A DNA stretch of 64,000 nt. Source: Prevotella sp. GTDB lineage: Bacteria; Bacteroidota; Bacteroidia; Bacteroidales; Bacteroidaceae. Position numbers and translations under genes: made by a program. How positions within the stretch are numbered: the first letter of the stretch is position 1; each line of letters opens with the position of its first letter. Location: contig JAFPTC010000103.1 of NCBI GenBank assembly GCA_017400455.1, positions 1 through 64,000 of the forward strand, in the 5' to 3' direction. Under the pieces are notes generated by a model. That model had not been told where the DNA came from. It saw only the letters and a program-made list of their open reading frames with translations, and made no database searches. Of the stretch, positions 43,889 through 51,781 are shown in pieces.

Positions 43889-45814
43889 CTATTTGGAATG
43901 GGGCAGCTCGATGTTCACCTCAGTGCCCTCGCCAGGACGCGCCATGATGTCGATGCGTCCACCCAGGGCCAGCACGCGTTCGCGTATGTTGCGCAGCCCG
44001 CTGCCGGCCGAGGGGTTCTCCGGCGTGGCGGCCGTCTCTTGAGGGGAAGCAGCAGTGGTGCCGTTGCCGTCGTCGCTGACGTTGACGGCCGTGTAGTCGC
44101 TCTCGGCAATGAGCTGGACGCGAATGTGCTGCGCCCCGGAACTCTTCACGGCATTGTTCACCAGCTCGTAGACCATGCAGTAGACGGCTTCCTCGTTGGG
44201 AACGTGCTGTTCCTGGCCCAGGAAAGTGAAGCTGACGTTTTTCATGGCCTGGCAATAGTTGCGCAGGGCAACCCGCAGGCCGTGGCGGCGCAGCGAGTCG
44301 GGCAGCAGGTGATGGGCCACGTTGCGCATCTCGCTGATGGCCTGGTCGGTCAGCGTCAGGGCCTCACCGCCGCTTTCCACCTGGCGTCGCAGGGCGGTGA
44401 GCGTGCCGCCCAGACGGTCGTGCAGGTCGCGGCTCAGGCGCACGCGCTCGGCCAGTTCGCCCTCCAGCTTAGCCTGGGTCAGTGCCGTGCGGCGCTTCAG
44501 ACGTATGCTTCGCCAGAGGAAGAAGAAGAGCAGGGCCGCCAGCAGCAGCACCAGGGCGGTGAGGATGCCGCCCCACAGGTACCACTGTTTCTCGCGCCGC
44601 AGCTGGTCGTTCTCGTCCTGCTGGCGAGCCAGTTCGGCGCGTTCCTTCTCGGTCTCGTAGAGCACTTCCATCTGCGACAGGCCCGACTGATAGTGGTCGG
44701 TGGAAAATTGCTCCATACCATTATATATATATGTAATGAGCTGGCGCACCTGCTCGGTCTGGCCCAGTTCGGCACAGGCCATGACCAGCAGCACGCGGCT
44801 GCCAATGTCGTCGATGGTCTCGATGGTGTCGGCTGCCAAGGCCATCAGGGCATAGTCCTTGGCCTCCTGCCAGCGGTGGTGCTCCAGGGCCATCTCGGCA
44901 CAGAGGTTGTACACGTCGGCGCGCTGTTCGGCCCCCGTCTCGCTGTTCAGGGCGCCAAGGGCCTCGCGGCAATAGGCATCGGCCTGCTGACGGCTACCCG
45001 TCCCCTTCAGCTGGATGCGCGCCAGGTTGCACAGCGTGGTCAGGTAGTCTTCGTTCTCCTCGGTGGCGTGATGGCGATAGTAGTCGTAGGCCTCAGCCGC
45101 CACCTGGAGGGCCTGAGGGTAGTCGCCAAGACTGAGATAGGCCTTCGACAAGCCCTTGCACGACATGGCCACCAGCAGCGAATCGCCCGAACGACGCCCG
45201 TTGGCCAGCGCGAGCGTAAAGTTGCGGCGCGCCTCGGCGTAGTTGCCCATGGTTTCGTAGAGTTCGCCCATGTTGTGATAGAGAATGCTGGTCGACTCCA
45301 GCCATTGGTACTTCTCGAAGATGGGCAAGGCCTTCTGGTAGTAGGCAATGGCCAGATGAGCCTCGTCGCGCATGTTGTAGAGGTTGGCAATCGACCCGTA
45401 GAGGGTAGAATAGTTGTCGTCGATGTCGCTCTGCTTGTATTTGGGATTGTCCTGCATGCTGTCGGTCACGGCCAAGGCCTGCTCAAAATAGCCGAGGGCT
45501 GTGTCGTAGTTCGTTCCGCCATAGGCCAACAGCCCCAGCACGCGCAAGGCATCGGCTCGCGAGTTCTGCCAGTCGTGGCGGTAGCTCAGCGCCAGCGCCA
45601 GCCGCGCATAGTGGGTGGCGCGCTCGCTGTCAGTGTTCAGATAGCCCCACATCAGGCTCTTGTAGGCCTCCATCCGGTCTTCATCGCTGAGCTGGCGGCC
45701 GCTGGCGAGCACGTTTTCGAGCGAATCGATGCGATGGCCACGATGGTCGCTGTAGGCGGTGGCCTGCAGACAGCCTACGAAAAGGAAAAGGCTGATTAAG
45801 TGATTCTTACACAT
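43889..45814 (-). CDS. TPR-containing sensor histidine kinase (HisKA_3 type)
   Basis: A 641-residue protein: signal peptide (LISLFLFVGCLQATA), a periplasmic region of about eight TPR-like helical pairs (for example YHNMGELYETMGNYAEARRNF), a single transmembrane helix near 420-445 (WGGILTALVLLLAALLFFF), then the dimerisation helix with phospho-acceptor His in LSRDLHDRLGG and an HATPase domain (VYELVNNAVKSSGA, GSGLRNIRERVLALGG). The sensing signal is unknown. It pairs with the adjacent NarL-type regulator. Confidence 0.93.
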   Translation of the reverse strand: MCKNHLISLFLFVGCLQATAYSDHRGHRIDSLENVLASGRQLSDEDRMEAYKSLMWGYLNTDSERATHYARLALALSYRHDWQNSRADALRVLGLLAYGGTNYDTALGYFEQALAVTDSMQDNPKYKQSDIDDNYSTLYGSIANLYNMRDEAHLAIAYYQKALPIFEKYQWLESTSILYHNMGELYETMGNYAEARRNFTLALANGRRSGDSLLVAMSCKGLSKAYLSLGDYPQALQVAAEAYDYYRHHATEENEDYLTTLCNLARIQLKGTGSRQQADAYCREALGALNSETGAEQRADVYNLCAEMALEHHRWQEAKDYALMALAADTIETIDDIGSRVLLVMACAELGQTEQVRQLITYIYNGMEQFSTDHYQSGLSQMEVLYETEKERAELARQQDENDQLRREKQWYLWGGILTALVLLLAALLFFFLWRSIRLKRRTALTQAKLEGELAERVRLSRDLHDRLGGTLTALRRQVESGGEALTLTDQAISEMRNVAHHLLPDSLRRHGLRVALRNYCQAMKNVSFTFLGQEQHVPNEEAVYCMVYELVNNAVKSSGAQHIRVQLIAESDYTAVNVSDDGNGTTAASPQETAATPENPSAGSGLRNIRERVLALGGRIDIMARPGEGTEVNIELPHSK

Positions 45815-45841
45815 AGGCTCATTAGTTTTTGCAATGTTACT

Positions 45842-45873
45842 GCAAAGATAGCGTTTTTTCTGCTAACGAGCAA
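45842..45873 (-). promoter_or_regulatory. Promoter of the sensor kinase gene
   Basis: Minus-strand TATCTTTGC (45842-45850), TTG (45871-45873), 20-base spacer. Confidence 0.7.
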
Positions 45874-45903
45874 GGAAATTGCCAAAAACCTACATTTGGG
45901 GGG

Positions 45904-45934
45904 TTGCATAATTCGGACTATTGTCCTATCTTTG
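45904..45934 (+). promoter_or_regulatory. Promoter of the lipoprotein gene at 45958
   Basis: TTG (45904-45906) and TATCTTTG (45927-45934), 20-base spacer; divergent from the kinase promoter 30 bases away. Confidence 0.7.
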
Positions 45935-45957
45935 CCGACGATTGTCTAAAACTTATA

Positions 45958-46578
45958 ATGATTCGCAACATGAAGAAGATTTGTTTGGCACTGATGTGCA
46001 TGGCAGGCCTTGCGCTGACAACGGCTTGCGGTGGAGAGAAGAAACAGGCTGGTGTTCCCGACGCGCCCCTGAGCGCTGAAGAGGGCGTGGAAATGGCCCA
46101 AAAGGCATCGGCAGCCATGTCTGGCGTAGAGAAATGTGCCCAAACGCTGAAGGATGGCTGGGGCATAGAGCTGAGTCAGATTAACCCCGACTTCGACTTT
46201 GCCGAGGTGACCGAAGGATGGGACAAGTTCGAGGGCAACGGCGTGAATTCAGCCGCCGCCGTCTATAAGAAGAAGGACGGCAGCGCCATCAGCGAGGACG
46301 AGTTCAAGGCCTGGGCAGGGAAGCTTTTCGAGCTGACGAAGAAGCTTTCGAAAGACGGCAAGGCCATCCACGGCTACGACGGCATCAACCACCTCACGGA
46401 GGAGCAGGCCAATGCCGAGGTGACGCTCGACAAATGCCTGGAGGGCAACAGTTTTCCAGCCTGGTCATTCGTCACCGAAAAAGGCGTTCAGCGCTGCTAT
46501 GCCACGCATGAAACCAACCGCGAACCCAACCTGGTTATCGTGCGCTTCGCACCCGGCCTGAGAGGCAACCTCGACTAA
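45958..46578 (+). CDS. Lipoprotein of unknown function
   Basis: A 206-residue protein; the signal MKKICLALMCMAGLALTTACGG has a lipobox. Start is ATG 45958 (MIRNMKK) or 45970; the longer frame from 45829 passes through the promoter. The mature part is helical and charged (EEGVEMAQKASAAMSGVEKCAQTL) with no recognised domain. It faces away from the kinase gene, so a functional link is possible but unproven. Confidence 0.78.
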   Translation: MIRNMKKICLALMCMAGLALTTACGGEKKQAGVPDAPLSAEEGVEMAQKASAAMSGVEKCAQTLKDGWGIELSQINPDFDFAEVTEGWDKFEGNGVNSAAAVYKKKDGSAISEDEFKAWAGKLFELTKKLSKDGKAIHGYDGINHLTEEQANAEVTLDKCLEGNSFPAWSFVTEKGVQRCYATHETNREPNLVIVRFAPGLRGNLD

Positions 46579-46671
46579 GCATCATCCGCGTTTTGTCGCA
46601 TTTTTCTGGCAGTTGTCGCAACCTTTTCGTAAAAAAGTGGCGACAACTGCTGCGTTATGGAAAAAAATATG

Positions 46672-46680
46672 TAACTTTGC
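46672..46680 (+). promoter_or_regulatory. -7 box of the gene pair at 46702-48141
   Basis: TAACTTTGC, 21 bases before ATG 46702. Confidence 0.55.
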
Positions 46681-46701
46681 AACAAATTAAAACGCATTAT
46701 C

Positions 46702-47373
46702 ATGATGAAAAAGATTCTATCTCTGGTCATCGTAGGCATGATGGCCGCAAGCAGCGCAAGCGCTCAGAACGACGATTACTACAGGCATGAAGTGGGCGTG
46801 ACCATCGGCAGTGGAGCCACGACCGAGATTTTCAGCGGCCTGGCCGACTTAACTGAAATGCTCATCTCGGCCACCGTGACCAGTGCGGTCACCGGCGGCA
46901 TGGGCACGGGCTATTACAACTATGGCGACGAGAAGTATATTCCCACCATCACGGCCGAATACTATTACCACGTGAACAAATGGCTTGGCCTGGGCGGATT
47001 TGTGGCTTTCAACGGCTTAGACCGCGACATGTATGCCGAATGGACGAACAACACCAACGGCAATCATTACAAGGAGAAGACCGGCCAGGCCAGGCGCCGC
47101 AACCTGAGCATCATCCCCACGGCAAAGTTCGACTGGCTGCGCAAAAAATATTTCGGCATGTACTCGAAGTTGGGCATGGGCGTGAGTTTCATGCACGAGA
47201 GCCAGAAAGACGACGTCGACGGCGGCCTCGACTTCAGCGACACCGAGACCATTTTCAACGTGCAAGTGTCGCTGCTCGGCATCGAGGCCGGCAGCCGGAA
47301 CATTCGCGGCTTTGTAGAGCTGGGAATGGGCGAGCAGGGCATCCTGCTGGCTGGTTTGCGATACAAGTTCTAA
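46702..47373 (+). CDS. Small outer-membrane beta-barrel protein
   Basis: A 223-residue protein, signal peptide MMKKILSLVIVGMMAASSASAQ. Alternating strands (YIPTITAEYYYHVNKWLGLGGFVAF, LSIIPTAKFDW, YSKLGMGVSFMHES) and the end GILLAGLRYKF with terminal Phe are typical of outer-membrane barrels. Function unknown. It is followed 30 bases later by a DUF4468-like gene. Confidence 0.82.
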   Translation: MMKKILSLVIVGMMAASSASAQNDDYYRHEVGVTIGSGATTEIFSGLADLTEMLISATVTSAVTGGMGTGYYNYGDEKYIPTITAEYYYHVNKWLGLGGFVAFNGLDRDMYAEWTNNTNGNHYKEKTGQARRRNLSIIPTAKFDWLRKKYFGMYSKLGMGVSFMHESQKDDVDGGLDFSDTETIFNVQVSLLGIEAGSRNIRGFVELGMGEQGILLAGLRYKF

Positions 47374-47403
47374 GCCTCAACATTTTTTCATTTATCTATA
47401 GAC

Positions 47404-48141
47404 ATGAGAAAAAGCATCATTGCAAAGCTATCGATTGCCCTCTGCCTGTTGTGCGCCACAGCAGGCGCGCAGGCGCAAGTGATGAAGAACTCCGACCTGG
47501 AGAAGTATGCCAAGGAACGCTATGGCGAGAAATGGCTTGAAGCCGCTAAGAACCTGGCGAGCGAGCTGACGCTGGACCAGCACGAGAGCCTGACCTACCA
47601 GCAGGTGATCGAGGCACCCGGCAAGACGAAGGAGCAGCTCTACGTGGCCATGAACTACTGGGCCACCGCCACCTTCAAGGACAAGCAGGCCATCACCCTG
47701 AACGACAAGGAGAGCGGCTGCATTATCATCTCGTCGACCATCCCCAACATCGTGGAGCACATGGGAACGCTGAACAAATATTCAGTGAGCATCACCCCCG
47801 TGATACGTATCGACATCAAGGACAACAAAATCCGCGTCACGTACACCGTGCAGAGCTACGATATTTTGGCCGACATCAGCGGAGGCTGGCTCAGCCCCTC
47901 CGACAACGAGCGTAAGACCTACGGCGACTCAAAGCGCAAGCGCGACGACAAAACCAACGAGAACCTGTATGACGAGCAGTGGGAGATAGCCAAGCACTAT
48001 CCCTTCGTAGAGAAAGACGCGCAGAAGCGCACCTGCGCCAAAGCCCTTGTCATGACCCATGCCTACTCGAACGCGATCATGGACAAGGTGGAAGAAGCCG
48101 TCAAGAACGGCATTGTGGGCAACGAGGACGACGACTGGTGA
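47404..48141 (+). CDS. DUF4468-like secreted protein
   Basis: A 245-residue protein, signal peptide (LSIALCLLCATAGAQAQ). The core VIEAPGKTKEQLYVAMNYWATATFKD...INDKESG-like stretch, followed by IRIDIKDNKIRVTYTVQSYD, matches the DUF4468 (TBP-like fold) pattern. It ends in an acidic GNEDDDW. Function is unknown; it forms a pair with the beta-barrel gene. Confidence 0.8.
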   Translation: MRKSIIAKLSIALCLLCATAGAQAQVMKNSDLEKYAKERYGEKWLEAAKNLASELTLDQHESLTYQQVIEAPGKTKEQLYVAMNYWATATFKDKQAITLNDKESGCIIISSTIPNIVEHMGTLNKYSVSITPVIRIDIKDNKIRVTYTVQSYDILADISGGWLSPSDNERKTYGDSKRKRDDKTNENLYDEQWEIAKHYPFVEKDAQKRTCAKALVMTHAYSNAIMDKVEEAVKNGIVGNEDDDW

Positions 48142-48154
48142 GCCGTCGTCCTCG
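48123..48154. terminator. Hairpin between convergent genes
   Basis: Eleven-base perfect arms CGAGGACGACG / CGTCGTCCTCG with a 10-base loop containing the stop codon of the DUF4468 gene. No T-run, so its terminator role is tentative; only 20 bases separate the two convergent genes. Confidence 0.4.
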
Positions 48155-48161
48155 TGTGATT

Positions 48162-48731
48162 CTACTGAGCAGCGCGCCCCATGGCCAGGGCCTTGATGTT
48201 GGCATCGACGATGGCCTCGCCCTTTCGGGCAAAGACGCGGCGGATGGCCTGCTCCAGTTTTTCATATTCCAGGCCCAGCGCTTTCTGGGCAGCACCAAGC
48301 AAAATGACATTGGCCGAGCGGGGAACACCACCCTCCTTGGCCATTTTTTCGATGTCGAGGCTGATGACGTGGGGCAGCTTGGCCAGGTCGCCACGGATGA
48401 CCTCCATATCGGGATAATTAGGTATGTTCACGAAAGGAGCGCTTGAGGTGATGATCCAACCCTCCTTCTTCAGCCAAGGCAGATAGCGCAGGGCCTCCAT
48501 GGGCTCCATCGAGATGATGACGTCGGCCCCTCCATGCGGAATCAGGTCGCTGTGGATGGGGTCGGACGATATGCGCAGGTTCGACTGCACGTCGCCGCCT
48601 CGCTGACTCATGCCGTGGACTTCAGCCTGCTTGATGTAGAGATTCTCGTTCATGGCGGCCTCGCCAATGATGGTGGCTATAGAGAGGATGCCTTGCCCTC
48701 CCACGCCGCAAAGTATGATGTCTGTTTTCAT
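48162..48731 (-). CDS. iorB: Indolepyruvate:ferredoxin oxidoreductase beta subunit
   Basis: A 189-residue gamma-type 2-oxoacid oxidoreductase subunit: DIILCGVGGQGILSIATIIGEAAM, EVHGMSQRGGDVQSNLRIS and GGADVIISMEP are diagnostic. With IorA it decarboxylates aryl pyruvates to aryl-acetyl-CoA with ferredoxin reduction. ATG 48731 (MKTDIIL) gives the family start; the frame stays open upstream to 48782 through a period-8 repeat (MSIFRNFE...), which I regard as untranslated. Confidence 0.94.
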   Translation of the reverse strand: MKTDIILCGVGGQGILSIATIIGEAAMNENLYIKQAEVHGMSQRGGDVQSNLRISSDPIHSDLIPHGGADVIISMEPMEALRYLPWLKKEGWIITSSAPFVNIPNYPDMEVIRGDLAKLPHVISLDIEKMAKEGGVPRSANVILLGAAQKALGLEYEKLEQAIRRVFARKGEAIVDANIKALAMGRAAQ

Positions 48732-48736
48732 TGTTT

Positions 48737-48834
48737 TCGAGATTTCTGGTTTCGGAATTTCGAAATTTCGAAATATCGACATATCGAGATTTCGGCATTT
48801 CGAGATTCCGATGTTTCGTTATTTCGATTTTTCG
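48737..48834 (-). repeat. Period-8 tandem repeat at the iorA-iorB junction
   Basis: On the plus strand TCG recurs every 8 bases from 48752 to 48832 (one T to C change at 48808), with one looser unit at 48737. The unit is ATTTCGAA-like, the same family as at 53924-53995. The repeat covers the last codons and stop of iorA and ends within 10 bases of the iorB start. Confidence 0.9.
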
Positions 48835-50453
48835 AGGGACTTCTTCTGCTTCAGATGGCGCTGCAGCGTTTGCATGCACTCGCGCCGGGGAATGATGACG
48901 CTGGTGCCGTGATAGTTCAGCTCGTCGCGTATGGCCTGCGTAATCTCAGGCATGTTCTTCGGCAGGGGAACGACCACCTTCAGATGCTCATCGCTCAGTC
49001 CGAGACCACGGCAGATGGCTTCAAACTTATTGGTTCCGGCCGAGTCCTGGCCACCCGTCATGCCAGTGGTGAGGTTGTCGCTGATGATGACGGTGATGTC
49101 GGCGTTCTCGTTGATGGCGTCGAGCAGGCCCGTCATGCCGCTATGGGTGAAGGTGGAGTCGCCAATGACGGCTACGGCAGGCCACTGTCCGGCGTCGGCG
49201 GCACCCTTGGCCATGGTGATCGAGGCGCCCATATCCACGCACGAGTGGATGGCGCGGAACGGGGGCAGGAAGCCCAGCGTGTAGCAGCCGATGTCGCCAA
49301 AGACCCTCGGATTGTCATATTCGCGCAGCACCTCGTTCAGGGCAGCATAGACGTCGCGATGGCCGCAGCCCTGGCAGAGTGCAGGCGGACGGGGCACCAC
49401 ATCCTCGCAGGGAGCGAACGTCTGCTCCAGGGGCGAGAGATGGGCAGTGAGGGGCGACAGGGCGCTGATGGCGCGCTTCACGGCGTCGGGGGTGAGCTCG
49501 CCCGTGCGGGGCAGCGTTCCGTCGAGCTTGCCGTGGACCTGCTTCAGATCGTAGACGCCACGCACCATGTCCTCGATGAAGGGCTGTCCCTCCTCGACGA
49601 TGAGCACCTGCTGGCATTCGTCCATCAGCCGGCGCACCAGCGCCTTGGGCAGGGGATATTGCGACACCTTGAGCAGGGGAAAGGGACATGCCTCGGGGAA
49701 GCACTCGTTGACATAGTTGAAGCCGATGCCGCTGGCCAGGATGCCGAGCGACTTGTCGGTGCCTTCCACATATTTATTATAAGGAGAGCCTGCGGCGTCG
49801 GCCTCCAGCTCCAGCTGCTGGGCCGTCACCTTGTCGTTGCGCCGACGGGCGTTGGCGGGCAGCAGTACCCAGTTCTGGGCCTGTGCGTCATAGTTGAGCT
49901 TGTTCTGTTGACGTGGTACGTCAACACACTCTACGACGGCGCGGCTATGGGCCATGCGCGTGGTGACGCGCATCAGCACGGGCAGGCATACACGCTCGCT
50001 GTAGTCGAAGGCCTGGGCCATCATGTCGTAGGCCTCCTGCTGGCTCGACGGCTCAAAGGTGGGCACCATGGCGAACTTGCCGTAGAAGCGCGAGTCCTGC
50101 TCGTCCTGCGAGGAGTGCATCGACGGGTCGTCGGCCACCAAGACCACCACGCCGCCGTTGACGCCCGTCATGCCACTGTTGACAAACGGGTCGGCACAGA
50201 CGTTCATGCCCACGTGCTTCATACACACCAAGGCGCGCTTGCCCATGAACGACATGCCCAGGGCTTCCTCCATGGCCGTTTTCTCATTGGTGCTCCACCG
50301 GCTGTGGACGCCGCGCTCCTTGGCCAGCGGCGACAGCTGGATAAACTCGGTAATCTCGGTCGAGGGCGTGCCAGGATAGGCATACACACCGCTCAGGCCC
50401 GCATCGAGTGCGCCCTGGGCAATGGCCTCGTCGCCTAATAACAGTTTTCTCAT
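48819..50453 (-). CDS. iorA: Indolepyruvate:ferredoxin oxidoreductase alpha subunit
   Basis: A 544-residue subunit. N-terminal pyrimidine-binding domain: GDEAIAQGALDAG...YPGTPSTEI; C-terminal TPP domain: CQGCGHRDVYAAL, DIGCYTLGF, IGDSTFTHSGMTGLLDAINENADITVIISDN. It ends shortly after IIPRRECMQT with no CxxCxxC ferredoxin motifs, so the iron-sulfur domain found in archaeal IorA is missing. The very last codons (LEKSK) are encoded by the period-8 repeat. Promoter at 50485-50516. Confidence 0.93.
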   Translation of the reverse strand: MRKLLLGDEAIAQGALDAGLSGVYAYPGTPSTEITEFIQLSPLAKERGVHSRWSTNEKTAMEEALGMSFMGKRALVCMKHVGMNVCADPFVNSGMTGVNGGVVVLVADDPSMHSSQDEQDSRFYGKFAMVPTFEPSSQQEAYDMMAQAFDYSERVCLPVLMRVTTRMAHSRAVVECVDVPRQQNKLNYDAQAQNWVLLPANARRRNDKVTAQQLELEADAAGSPYNKYVEGTDKSLGILASGIGFNYVNECFPEACPFPLLKVSQYPLPKALVRRLMDECQQVLIVEEGQPFIEDMVRGVYDLKQVHGKLDGTLPRTGELTPDAVKRAISALSPLTAHLSPLEQTFAPCEDVVPRPPALCQGCGHRDVYAALNEVLREYDNPRVFGDIGCYTLGFLPPFRAIHSCVDMGASITMAKGAADAGQWPAVAVIGDSTFTHSGMTGLLDAINENADITVIISDNLTTGMTGGQDSAGTNKFEAICRGLGLSDEHLKVVVPLPKNMPEITQAIRDELNYHGTSVIIPRRECMQTLQRHLKQKKSLEKSK

Positions 50454-50484
50454 CATTTTAACAGGTTTAGTTAAGAATTATTCG

Positions 50485-50516
50485 GCAAAGGTAATAAATA
50501 ATGTGGAAACAGGCAA
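50485..50516 (-). promoter_or_regulatory. Promoter of iorAB
   Basis: Minus-strand TACCTTTGC (50485-50493), TTG (50514-50516), 20-base spacer. Confidence 0.7.
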
Positions 50517-50585
50517 GAAAAAACGCTGGAAAAATAGCACTCCGGCGGCCCTTTTTCAGCATAGCAGCTGAAACGGCTGAAAGGG

Positions 50586-50690
50586 GGCGGCTCCCCGTGA
50601 AAAAATCTCACGTGAGATTTTTTCACGGGAGGCCTCCGCAGAAAAAAATCTCACGTGAGATTTTTTCACGCGGAGCCTCCCCAGAAGAAA
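50586..50690. repeat. 43-bp palindromic repeat, array 6 (two units)
   Basis: Cores CTCACGTGAG at 50607 and 50650; linkers GGGAGGCCTCC and GGAGCCTCCCC. It lies between the divergent iorAB and peptide-export promoters, 25 bases from the latter's -33 box. The gap 50457-50767 is 311 bases. Confidence 0.92.
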
Positions 50691-50714
50691 CGCAGCTTTT
50701 TTCGTGCTTTTTTC

Positions 50715-50746
50715 TTTGCGGTTTGAAAAAAAATGATTAACTTTGC
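50715..50746 (+). promoter_or_regulatory. Promoter of the peptide export operon
   Basis: TTTG (50715-50718) and TAACTTTGC (50738-50746), 19-base spacer, 21 bases before the peptide ATG. Confidence 0.75.
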
Positions 50747-50767
50747 AAACAGAAACAAAGAAAGAAA

Positions 50768-50881
50768 ATGAAAAAAGATATGAAAGAGACAAGTCAGCGC
50801 ATTTTGCTAAGCGACGAGCAACTGGACGAAGTGATAGGCGGCGCCCAGAGCGCCCAGCGACCCAGCTGGCTGAGAGGCTGA
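50768..50881 (+). CDS. Double-glycine leader peptide with a 12-residue core
   Basis: Thirty-seven codons. The leader (residues 1-25, starting MKKDMKETSQRIL) ends LSDEQLDEVIGG, the classic double-glycine processing site with hydrophobic residues at the expected leader positions. Cleavage after GG would release AQSAQRPSWLRG: cationic, with one Trp and no Cys. An AAAGAAA stretch precedes the ATG. It is the first gene after a good promoter and 13 bases before the HlyD-like adaptor; a C39-peptidase transporter that would cut and export it is two genes downstream. The product could be a bacteriocin or a signalling peptide. No modifying enzyme is encoded nearby, so the core may be unmodified. Confidence 0.82.
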   Translation: MKKDMKETSQRILLSDEQLDEVIGGAQSAQRPSWLRG

Positions 50882-50894
50882 CCGCAGCTATATT

Positions 50895-51752
50895 ATGGAG
50901 GAGGAGAAATCTGAGCTTTTCACCGAGGAATCGCTGCAAGCCTTGCATGGCGACCAGAACGACACGGAGGAGCTGGCCCGCGTGAGCCACCCCTCCCTGC
51001 TCTTTGTGCTTGTAGCCATGCTGGCCCTGTGCGCCGTGGCGGCCTTCTGGTGCGCCTTCGGCACCATCAACTATAAGGTCACGGCACAGGGCGTGGTGTT
51101 CCCCTTCGATAAGCCGCAGGGCATCAACGTGCCCGTGGAGGGCACCGTGGAACACATCCTCACCAGTCACGGAGCCAGCGTAAAGGCAGGCGACCCGCTG
51201 CTGGAGATACGCACCGCCAACGGTCTGACCACCATCACCGCTCCTGGCAGCGCCGTGGTGCTGACCTACCGGGCCGAAGAGGAAGACTTCAAGGAAAACG
51301 ACAACATTGTATGGCTCATGCCCCATTCCTCGGCCAAGACGCGGCGCGAGATGCTGGTCTACGTGGGCTTTGAGGACCTGCGGTCGCTCAGGCCCGGACA
51401 GCAGGTGCAAGTGACGCCCGCCGACCTGCAGCGCGAAGACTGCGGCTATGCCTACGGCACCATACAGAGCATCGACCCCTACCCCACCGACCGCGAGGAG
51501 GTGTCGCGACGGCTGAAGCTGGCACCACTGGCATCGTTCATCGGCGACGGAGCCGTCTACGAGGTGAAAGTGCTCCTCGAAGCCGGCGACCCCCGAGGCG
51601 AGACCCTGAAGTGGAGCCGCTCGAAGAGCAGCCGCCTGCAGATGGGCACCGGCACACTGTGCAACGTGCAGGTCATCACCGAGAAGAAGCGGGTGTGGGA
51701 AGTGCTGGTGGGACGCGTGTCCGACACGCTCAACGGCATGGCCGGAGATTGA
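50895..51752 (+). CDS. HlyD-like adaptor of an NHLM-type peptide exporter
   Basis: A 285-residue membrane-fusion-like protein. An N-terminal cytoplasmic segment, one transmembrane helix (SLLFVLVAMLALCAVAAFWCAF, about 34-55), then a biotinyl-lipoyl-like hairpin (GINVPVEGTVEHILTSHGASVKAGDPLLEI, ITAPGSAVVLTY) and a C-terminal beta domain. It is short and lacks the long coiled coil of classic HlyD, as do NHLM-system secretion proteins. It lies between the GG-peptide gene and the peptidase transporter (29-base gap), so it should link the two ABC proteins to the periplasm. Confidence 0.82.
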   Translation: MEEEKSELFTEESLQALHGDQNDTEELARVSHPSLLFVLVAMLALCAVAAFWCAFGTINYKVTAQGVVFPFDKPQGINVPVEGTVEHILTSHGASVKAGDPLLEIRTANGLTTITAPGSAVVLTYRAEEEDFKENDNIVWLMPHSSAKTRREMLVYVGFEDLRSLRPGQQVQVTPADLQREDCGYAYGTIQSIDPYPTDREEVSRRLKLAPLASFIGDGAVYEVKVLLEAGDPRGETLKWSRSKSSRLQMGTGTLCNVQVITEKKRVWEVLVGRVSDTLNGMAGD

Positions 51753-51781
51753 AACCGATAACAGTCAACCAATAGCAGAAG

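Noticed and set aside
48732..48782. A longer IorB N-terminus (MSIFRNFE...) starting at 48782.
   Set aside because: The extra residues are encoded by the period-8 repeat and IorB proteins normally begin at the MKTDIIL-type strand.
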